NCBI GenBank assembly: GCA_030450335.1 | Contig: JAKDIS010000061.1 | Coordinates: forward strand, 1-14,448 | Source of the DNA: Corynebacterium sp. | Lineage (GTDB): Bacteria > Actinomycetota > Actinomycetes > Mycobacteriales > Mycobacteriaceae | Direction of reading: 5' to 3' | Length of the DNA: 14,448 nucleotides | Part shown: positions 6,317-11,509 of the stretch, piece after piece | Layout: each line of letters begins with the position of its first letter | How positions within the stretch are numbered: position 1 is the first letter of the stretch | Notes under the pieces: generated by a model | The model's input: only the letters and a program-made list of their open reading frames with translations | Databases searched by the model: none | What the model was told of the DNA's origin: nothing | Position numbers and translations under genes: made by a program

Positions 6317-6880
6317 ATGGGTACCCCCTCTTTTATCGTGGAGCTCCGCGAGCGGATCGGCCATGCGCCGCTGTGGCTGCCGGGCGTGACCGCCGTCGTG
6401 GTGCGTGACGTGCCGCAGGACGCCCCGGCGTACGCGACGCCGGACGTCCTGCTGGTCAGGCGCGCCGACGACGGCCGCTGGACGCCGGTGTGCGGAATCA
6501 TCGACCCCGGCGAGGAGGTCGCCGAGGCCGCGGTGCGCGAGGTCGCCGAGGAGACGGGGCTGACCGTGGAGGTCGACGCGTTGATCGGCACCGGTGCCGT
6601 GGGGCCGGTGACCTACCCCAACGGCGACGAGTGCAGTTTCATGGACACCACGGTGCGCTGTGTGCTGACCGCGGACAGTGCCGTCGAGCCGCGGGTGAAC
6701 GACGAGGAGTCGGTGGAGGTCGGCTGGTTCCCGGTGGCGCAGCTGCCGGCGATGGACCCGCGGTTCCGCCTGGTGGTGGCCGACTGCGTGGCGCAGCTCA
6801 AGCATCCGGCGGGCTTCCGGCCGCGGATGGGGTACGTCAAGCGGTCGCGTCCGGTCGCCGGGGACCTGCGCGGGATATAG
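6317..6880 (+). CDS. NUDIX hydrolase
   Basis: This 187-residue protein has a full NUDIX box: Gly60, IIDPG, Glu66, then REVAEETGL (residues 74-82). An N-terminal LPGVTAVVVRD strand and the C-terminal VEVGWFPVAQLPAMDPR segment, typical of this superfamily, surround it. ATG 6317 is preferred to an in-frame ATG at 6266, because the extra 17 residues are unlike the fold and would cover the promoter region. The substrate cannot be predicted. The gene has no sequence closeness to the MutT4-like protein at 665-1264 beyond the box. Its TAG stop lies inside the TATAGT box of the next gene. Confidence 0.9.
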   Translation: MGTPSFIVELRERIGHAPLWLPGVTAVVVRDVPQDAPAYATPDVLLVRRADDGRWTPVCGIIDPGEEVAEAAVREVAEETGLTVEVDALIGTGAVGPVTYPNGDECSFMDTTVRCVLTADSAVEPRVNDEESVEVGWFPVAQLPAMDPRFRLVVADCVAQLKHPAGFRPRMGYVKRSRPVAGDLRGI

Positions 6881-6881
6881 T
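6876..6881 (+). promoter_or_regulatory. Near-consensus -10 element of the AlbA_2 gene, overlapping the NUDIX stop codon
   Basis: TATAGT differs from TATAAT at one base, and its TAG (6878-6880) is the stop codon of the NUDIX gene. The 9 nt that follow (CTTTCGTTC) hold no Shine-Dalgarno before ATG 6891, so the AlbA_2 gene probably has its own leaderless or near-leaderless transcript. Confidence 0.5.
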
Positions 6882-6890
6882 CTTTCGTTC

Positions 6891-8351
6891 ATGGAACCCG
6901 CCGGTCGTCAGCGCGCACTGCCACGGGACGTGGCCGAGGCGTTGGACCGGATCCTGGACGGTGCGGTGGCCGACGACCTGGAGTCCGGCGTGCTGGACTT
7001 CAAGGAGGACCCGTCGCACACCCCCACCCGGCGTCCGGACGACAAGGCCGCGGACATGCTGGTCAAGACGGCGTGCTGTTTCGCCAACGGCTCCGCCGGA
7101 CGCGGCTTCATCGTCTTCGGCATCGCCGACCGCACCCCGGGGCCGGACGCCTTCAACGGCACCGGGCGTGACCCGGCGCAGATCGCGCACCAGATCTTCG
7201 CGGCCACCCGCCCGCACCTGACGGTGGACGCCTGGGCGGCCTACGCGCACGGGGCGCGCATCGTGGTGATCCGGGTGCCCGCCGGCCTGGCGGTGTACAC
7301 CGGCCCGGACCAGGTGGTGCGCCACCGCGTGGGGGACGCCTGCCTGCCGCTGGCCGGCGAGCCGCTGGCGGAGCTGGGCCGCGCCCGCGGCAACCCGGAC
7401 GCCACGTCCGCGGCGTCCTGCGTGCCCGTGGAACGTTTCGACGCCGAGGCGCTGGACGCCGGACGCTCCCTGCTGGCCGCCGCGCAGCGCGCCGGCACGC
7501 TGCCGAACGGGGCGTCCGGCCCGGACCTGCTTCCCGCACTGGACCTGCTCACCGCCGACGGGCGTCCCAGCGTGGCCGCCGAGCTGCTGTTCCACCGGAC
7601 GGCCGGGGTGCGTCACCTCTACCGCGCCGGGGCGACGGACGCGGCGAACCCGCCGACGGAGACCGTGCTGGACCTGCCCCTGGTGCTGCTGGCCGGGGGC
7701 CTGCGCGACCTGGTGCGCGCCCACGACGACTCCTCGGTGCCCGCCGCGGCCGCCGACGAGGCGATCACCAACGCCCTGGTGCACCGCGACTGGATGCGTC
7801 CGGAACCGGTGGTGGTCTTCCAGTCGCCGGACCTCATCCGCGTGCACTCCCCCGGCGGACTGCCCGACGGCACCGCCGCCGACCGGCTGCTGTCCGGGCC
7901 CTCGCAGCCGCGCAACCCGACGCTGCTCAACGCCATGCAGCTGCTGGGGCTGGAACGCTGGTCCTCGCGCGGTTTCGACCGGATGTGGCTGGCGATGCTG
8001 TCGTCCGGCTTCGAGCCGCCGGTGGTGGACGCCAAGGACGACGCGGTGGACGTGACCCTGTTCAACGGGGAGGCCGACATGGAGTTCGTCGGCCTGCTCA
8101 CCGCGGTGCGCGCCGAGTACGGCCGCGGGGTCGCCCGGGACGCCGCGACGCTGGTCGTGCTGCGCCACCTGATGTCCGCCGGCACGGTGGACCTGCAGGT
8201 CGCGGCGATCCTGCAGCAGGCCAGCGAGCCGGACGCCCGCTCGCTGATGACGTGGCTGGCGCAGCGCGGCGTGCTGCAGCGCACCGCCCGTCGGCGCGAC
8301 GAGTGGCGGTTCTCCGACCGCGTCGCCGCGCTCGTGCCAGGTACGGTCTAG
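6891..8351 (+). CDS. AlbA_2 (Schlafen-type) putative DNA-binding / ATP-binding protein
   Basis: A 486-residue protein of the widespread RecG-like/transcriptional-regulator family that combines an AlbA_2 domain with a GHKL-type ATP-binding fold. Residues 20-130 carry the AlbA_2 pattern: E-S-G-V-LDFKED (31-40), MLVKTACCFANG (56-67) and GFIVFGIAD (72-80). In the middle, DEAITNALVHRDW (289-301) is the family's HATPase_c_4-like helix with Asn294 and His298; SPGGLPDG follows. The last 100 residues look like winged-helix DNA-binding segments (AAILQQASEPDARSLMTWLAQRGVL). Length and order are normal for the family. The function is poorly known; members are annotated as regulators and some as defence components. 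The gene is followed 4 bp later by the convergent BASS transporter, with no space for a separate terminator. Confidence 0.82.
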   Translation: MEPAGRQRALPRDVAEALDRILDGAVADDLESGVLDFKEDPSHTPTRRPDDKAADMLVKTACCFANGSAGRGFIVFGIADRTPGPDAFNGTGRDPAQIAHQIFAATRPHLTVDAWAAYAHGARIVVIRVPAGLAVYTGPDQVVRHRVGDACLPLAGEPLAELGRARGNPDATSAASCVPVERFDAEALDAGRSLLAAAQRAGTLPNGASGPDLLPALDLLTADGRPSVAAELLFHRTAGVRHLYRAGATDAANPPTETVLDLPLVLLAGGLRDLVRAHDDSSVPAAAADEAITNALVHRDWMRPEPVVVFQSPDLIRVHSPGGLPDGTAADRLLSGPSQPRNPTLLNAMQLLGLERWSSRGFDRMWLAMLSSGFEPPVVDAKDDAVDVTLFNGEADMEFVGLLTAVRAEYGRGVARDAATLVVLRHLMSAGTVDLQVAAILQQASEPDARSLMTWLAQRGVLQRTARRRDEWRFSDRVAALVPGTV

Positions 8352-8355
8352 CGGT

Positions 8356-9345
8356 CTACCAGGTGTTCTCGGGGCGTTTGGCGGCGTAGGTCGCCGCGCG
8401 CCCGGAGCAGATCATCAGCTGGACCTGGTGGAAGATCATCAGCGGCACGATCACCAGCCCCGCTCCCCCGCTGAACAGCACCGCGGCGATGGGCAGCCCG
8501 GAGGCCAGCGACTTCTTCGTGCCGCAGAACTGGATGGCCACCTGGTCGCCGTAGTCGAAGCCGAGGTGGCGGGCGGTGAAGGAGGTCAGCCAGAGCATGC
8601 CGTAGACGGCGACGACCGAGCCGACGCAGATGCCCACGATCGCCACCCACGACACCGAACTCCACACGCCCATCACGATCCCCTCGGAGAACGCCACGTA
8701 CACGACCAGCCCGATGGAGATCTTGTCCACGTAACTGGTCGGCTTCGCGCCGGCGACCTTCGACACCCCGGGCACGTTGCGCAGCACCTGGCCGGCGACG
8801 AACGGGGCGAGCAGCTGCAGGGCGATGTTGACGAACACGGAGGTGTCGATGTGCAGGCCGCCGTCGGCACCGCTCATCAGCAGAAGGACCAGTACCGGGG
8901 TGGCGAAGACGCCGATGAGGTTCGACGCCGAGGCACTGACGATCGCGCCGGGGATGTTGCCGCGCGCGATGGAGGTGAACGCCACCGAGGACTGCACCGT
9001 GGACGGCACGAGGCACAGGAAGAGGATGCCCTGGTAGAGCTCGTCGCCGATGGCGTACTTCAGCGGGGTGAGCGCCAGCCCGATCAGCGGGAAGACCACG
9101 AAGGTGAACGCCAGGATCAGCAGGTGAAGGCGCCAGTGCTTCAGCCCGTTGAGCGCCTCGCGGGTCGACAGCCGTGCACCGTAGAGGAAGAACAGCAGGC
9201 CGATGGCGATCTTCACGACCCAGTCCATCACCTCGGCGAAACCGTCGCGCGCCGGGAAGATGAGGGCGAGCACCACACCGAGGACGATCAGCACGATCAA
9301 CAGGTCCGGACGATATCCCACGATACGGTTGATGAAGTTCCTCAT
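8356..9345 (-). CDS. BASS-family (bile acid:sodium symporter-like) transporter
   Basis: This is a 329-residue integral membrane protein with about ten hydrophobic spans. Conserved blocks of the SBF_like/YfeH branch are present: LLFFLYGARLS (50-60), LVPSTVQSSVAFTSIARGN (112-130), SNLIGVFATP (141-150) and, near the C-terminus, FCGTKKSLASGLPIA. These surround the substrate and sodium sites in the superfamily. The likely activity is sodium-coupled transport of an organic anion; the substrate is unknown. ATG 9345 was chosen: TAGACT (9359-9354) lies 8 nt upstream and no Shine-Dalgarno is seen. The gap to the upstream ribokinase gene is only 11 bp, so a joint transcript is also possible. Its stop faces the AlbA_2 stop at 4 bp distance. 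Confidence 0.9.
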   Translation of the reverse strand: MRNFINRIVGYRPDLLIVLIVLGVVLALIFPARDGFAEVMDWVVKIAIGLLFFLYGARLSTREALNGLKHWRLHLLILAFTFVVFPLIGLALTPLKYAIGDELYQGILFLCLVPSTVQSSVAFTSIARGNIPGAIVSASASNLIGVFATPVLVLLLMSGADGGLHIDTSVFVNIALQLLAPFVAGQVLRNVPGVSKVAGAKPTSYVDKISIGLVVYVAFSEGIVMGVWSSVSWVAIVGICVGSVVAVYGMLWLTSFTARHLGFDYGDQVAIQFCGTKKSLASGLPIAAVLFSGGAGLVIVPLMIFHQVQLMICSGRAATYAAKRPENTW

Positions 9346-9353
9346 GGTGGGAC

Positions 9354-9359
9354 AGTCTA
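9354..9359 (-). promoter_or_regulatory. Putative -10 element of the BASS transporter gene, starting with the ribokinase stop codon
   Basis: TAGACT on the minus strand begins with the TAG stop of the ribokinase gene and is followed by 8 nt without a Shine-Dalgarno and then ATG 9345. The hexamer is the same as the one before the second NUDIX gene and the SdpI gene. Confidence 0.4.
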
Positions 9360-10244
9360 GAGGACGGTCGCCCCGCGCACGGCGTCCCTCCCCGCGTAGG
9401 ACGCCGCGGCACCGCGCGAGCGCACCGCCAGGCTGCCCGCCGCCGTGGCGACCGCCGCGGCGTCCGCCAACGACTCCCCCTCCGCCAACGCTGCGGCCAG
9501 CGTGCCGCAGAAGGCGTCGCCCGCACCGGTGGTGTCCACCACGTCCCCGGCCGGCACCGGCGCGACCTCGGTGCGTCCCGCGCCCTCGTGGAGCACCGCA
9601 CCGCGGGCGCCGAGGGTGACCACCACCGAGCGGGCCAGGTCGCTGAGGTCGCCGAGCGCCTCCGCCTCGTACTCGTTGAGGACCAGCGGGTCCGCCGCGG
9701 CCAACAGGTCCCGGTCGCGGGTGGTGACCGGTGCGAGGTTCAGCACGAGCCGGGCGCCCAGGCGTTCGGCCAGGCCCGGCAGCGCCGCGGAGTGCTCCGG
9801 GGTGAGCTCCCCCTGGGCGAGCAGGACGTCCGCGGAGCCGTCGGCCTGCGCCGCAGGGTCGGTGAGCTCGTTGGCGCCCGAGGTCACCACGATGATGTTC
9901 TCCCCGTCGGGGTCGTTCATGATGAACGCCCGGCCCGTCGGCGCCTCCCCGGTGCGCGCGACCGCCGAGACGTCCACCCCGGCGTCGTCGAGGCCGGTGA
10001 GGGCGGTGTCGCCGTCGGCGTCCTGCCCCACGGTGGCCAGCAGGACGACCCGGGCGTCCTGCCCCTGCTGGTAGCGCGCGACCGCGACGGCCTGGTTCGC
10101 CCCCTTACCGCCCAGGGCCTGCCCGTTCGGCGCGGCGATCACCGTCTCCCCCGCCGACGGGAACCTGTCGACACCGACGAAGGTGTCCATGTTGACGCTG
10201 CCGCACACCACCACGGTGCCGGATGCTGTACCCAGTCTGTTCAT
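9357..10244 (-). CDS. rbsK: Ribokinase (PfkB family)
   Basis: This 295-residue PfkB-family sugar kinase most resembles ribokinase, which converts D-ribose and ATP to ribose 5-phosphate. The N-terminal VCGSVNMDTFVGVDRFP is the ribokinase-type start. The first PfkB signature is GGKGANQA (45-52) and the second is DTTGAGDAF (237-245) with catalytic Asp243. NLAP and VLNEYEAEAL occur where ribokinases have NPAP and NExE. No ribose transporter or repressor gene is adjacent, so specificity is inferred from the motifs alone. ATG 10244 was chosen over GTG 10250: TAGGAT (10258-10253) is 8 nt upstream and no Shine-Dalgarno is present. The stop codon overlaps the -10 of the downstream BASS gene. Confidence 0.9.
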   Translation of the reverse strand: MNRLGTASGTVVVCGSVNMDTFVGVDRFPSAGETVIAAPNGQALGGKGANQAVAVARYQQGQDARVVLLATVGQDADGDTALTGLDDAGVDVSAVARTGEAPTGRAFIMNDPDGENIIVVTSGANELTDPAAQADGSADVLLAQGELTPEHSAALPGLAERLGARLVLNLAPVTTRDRDLLAAADPLVLNEYEAEALGDLSDLARSVVVTLGARGAVLHEGAGRTEVAPVPAGDVVDTTGAGDAFCGTLAAALAEGESLADAAAVATAAGSLAVRSRGAAASYAGRDAVRGATVL

Positions 10245-10252
10245 GGGCACCG

Positions 10253-10258
10253 ATCCTA
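10253..10258 (-). promoter_or_regulatory. Putative -10 element of rbsK
   Basis: TAGGAT on the minus strand, 8 nt before ATG 10244, lies in the 37-bp gap after the PASTA-like lipoprotein gene. It predicts a leaderless rbsK transcript. Confidence 0.4.
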
Positions 10259-10281
10259 ACCGTGGTGGCCGCGGCAGGGTG

Positions 10282-10704
10282 TCACTCCTTGGTCATGTTG
10301 AGGATGATCGTGGAGTCCGACGGGACCGTGGTGCCGGGTGCGGGCTCGATCGAGGTGACGGTCCAGTTGTTGTACAGGACCGGCATGGCCCGCGAGGGGT
10401 CCACGGACGTGGGGTTGACCCCGGTGAAGCCGTCGCCGGTCAGTCGCTCGTAGGCGAGCTGGGCATTCATGCCCTCGAGCCCCTCGGGGATGACCAGGTC
10501 CTCCACCGGGGCGGCCTCCGAGGTGGCGGCAGGGACGTCGGCCTGTTCGACAGCGGGGGACGCTTCCTCGGGGGTCTGGGTGACGACCTGGGTGACCGTC
10601 TCCGGGGCGGCGGAGTCGTCGGAGCTGTCACCGCATGCGGTGAGTCCGAGGGTGGTGGCTGCGGCAACGGCGGTGGCGACGACGAACCGTGAACGAAGGG
10701 GCAT
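10282..10704 (-). CDS. Small lipoprotein with a PASTA-like C-terminal domain
   Basis: This is a 140-residue secreted lipoprotein. The signal peptide ends in lipobox LTAC (Cys24). Residues 26-68 are an acidic Pro/Ala/Thr-rich linker. Residues 71-139 look like a single PASTA-type module: a VIPEGLEGMN start, an AQLAYERLTGDGF helix, then VTSIEPAPGTTVPSDSTIILNM, which has the P-x-x-G-x-x-V-x-x-x-S-x-I pattern. PASTA modules usually sense peptidoglycan in Ser/Thr kinases and penicillin-binding proteins; here there is no kinase or enzyme domain. The start is secure: AGGAG lies 8 nt before ATG 10704, unlike the leaderless neighbours. A cell-envelope role is inferred. Confidence 0.82.
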   Translation of the reverse strand: MPLRSRFVVATAVAAATTLGLTACGDSSDDSAAPETVTQVVTQTPEEASPAVEQADVPAATSEAAPVEDLVIPEGLEGMNAQLAYERLTGDGFTGVNPTSVDPSRAMPVLYNNWTVTSIEPAPGTTVPSDSTIILNMTKE

Positions 10705-10735
10705 GGTGGATTCTCCTGCCTCGAATGATTTCTGA

Positions 10736-10741
10736 ATAGTA
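10736..10741 (-). promoter_or_regulatory. Putative -10 element of the PASTA-like lipoprotein gene
   Basis: TACTAT on the minus strand lies 31 nt before ATG 10704. This leaves room for a leader of about 25 nt that contains the AGGAG ribosome-binding site. The surroundings (10730-10790) are the most AT-rich part of this half of the window. Confidence 0.4.
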
Positions 10742-10851
10742 GGCGCAGGATCGAGACGGAAGGATATTTTGTTCGCAAATGGGAATGGGGGGCGTATAGC
10801 GGCAGCTCCGGAGTACCCCCGGGGGTGTGCAGAGGTCTGGTGTCCCCTGTG

Positions 10852-10898
10852 ACGCAGCAACCCCCAGGTCGGTGCGACCGGCCTGGGGGTTGCTGCGT
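10852..10898 (-). terminator. Long perfect hairpin, likely terminator of the SdpI-family gene
   Basis: ACGCAGCAACCCCCAGG (10852-10868) pairs perfectly with 10882-10898. The 13-nt loop can itself form a small CGGT/ACCG stem. The hairpin starts 25 bp after the stop of the SdpI-family gene on the minus strand. No U-tract follows, as is common for actinobacterial hairpin terminators. It separates that gene from the lipoprotein promoter. Confidence 0.7.
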
Positions 10899-10923
10899 GA
10901 GTTTGTCGCCTGGGGCTGTTCGG

Positions 10924-11481
10924 CTAGCTGTCGTCGCGGGACGCCACGGCGCGGCGGGCCGCGTCCAGGTCCAGCTCGACCGGGACGGACGGCGCGGAGT
11001 CGTGGCCGCCGCATCCGCCGCCGCACCCATTGCCGCAGCCGTCTCCGCAGCCACCGGAGGTCTCGGCACCGTCGGCGCTGTCGGCGCTGTCCTTCTTGCC
11101 TGAGGAGCAGCAGCCCGCCGCAGCACGCGTCTGCTCGGCCTGCTGCGCCTTGGCGTGGTCGATCTTCGCCAGGGTCTGCGCGGCCAGTGCCGCGCCCACA
11201 CCGATGAGGAACAGTGCGCCGACGACCAGCAGCGCCGTGACGGCCCACAGCCAGCCGCCCTGCAGGCTGACCACGCCCGCGGCGATCAGTGCCACGCCGG
11301 CTCCCGCCCAGGTGGGGCCGGCGATCCGGTGGCCGGTGTCCCACATCTCCCGGTTCTTGCGCACCTCCGGGATGCGCAGGCCCACCCACCGGTTGCCCGG
11401 CAGTTTCCCGGTGACGGCGAGCACACCGGTGACCAGCACGGCGACACCCAGGACGGACAGCAGGACAGAGAGAACGATCAT
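10924..11481 (-). CDS. SdpI-family membrane protein with Cys/Gly-rich tail
   Basis: This 185-residue protein has three hydrophobic segments (about 2-24, 57-74, 78-101). Between the first two lies the SdpI/YhfL hallmark, GNRWVGLRIPEVRKNREMW then GHRIAG (29-55). In Bacillus subtilis SdpI gives immunity to the SdpC toxin, but many family members have no known role. Residues 105-185 are soluble and unusual: Cys124-Cys125, then Cys145, 149, 153 and 157 exactly four residues apart with Gly between, followed by His160. This suggests metal or redox chemistry. ATG 11481 was chosen: TAGACT (11494-11489) lies 7 nt upstream, there is no Shine-Dalgarno, and a longer reading would enter leuS. The tail is in the same frame and codon style as the rest, so no frameshift is suspected. 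Confidence 0.8.
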   Translation of the reverse strand: MIVLSVLLSVLGVAVLVTGVLAVTGKLPGNRWVGLRIPEVRKNREMWDTGHRIAGPTWAGAGVALIAAGVVSLQGGWLWAVTALLVVGALFLIGVGAALAAQTLAKIDHAKAQQAEQTRAAAGCCSSGKKDSADSADGAETSGGCGDGCGNGCGGGCGGHDSAPSVPVELDLDAARRAVASRDDS

Positions 11482-11488
11482 GGTGACC

Positions 11489-11494
11489 AGTCTA
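11489..11494 (-). promoter_or_regulatory. Putative -10 element of the SdpI-family gene
   Basis: TAGACT on the minus strand, 7 nt before ATG 11481, in the 28-bp gap shared with the divergent leuS. One base separates it from the leuS -10 element. Confidence 0.45.
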
Positions 11495-11495
11495 T

Positions 11496-11501
11496 TACAA
11501 T
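11496..11501 (+). promoter_or_regulatory. Putative -10 element of leuS
   Basis: TACAAT, one mismatch from TATAAT, lies 8 nt before ATG 11510 with no Shine-Dalgarno. The matching -35 region (about 11473-11478) would fall inside the first codons of the divergent SdpI-family gene and is not a good hexamer. Confidence 0.5.
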
Positions 11502-11509
11502 GACTGGAC

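Noticed and set aside
5242..6591. A longer 449-residue version of the siderophore-binding protein
   Set aside because: The extension precedes a perfect lipoprotein signal peptide and would cross the divergent NUDIX gene and both promoters.
6837..8168. A 443-codon minus-strand frame opposite the AlbA_2 gene
   Set aside because: Low-complexity His/Gln/Arg/Gly composition and full overlap with a domain-bearing gene mark it as a shadow.
10815..10826. ACCCCCGGGGGT palindrome as an operator
   Set aside because: A 12-bp C/G palindrome is not surprising in this composition, and no second copy or family match is seen.
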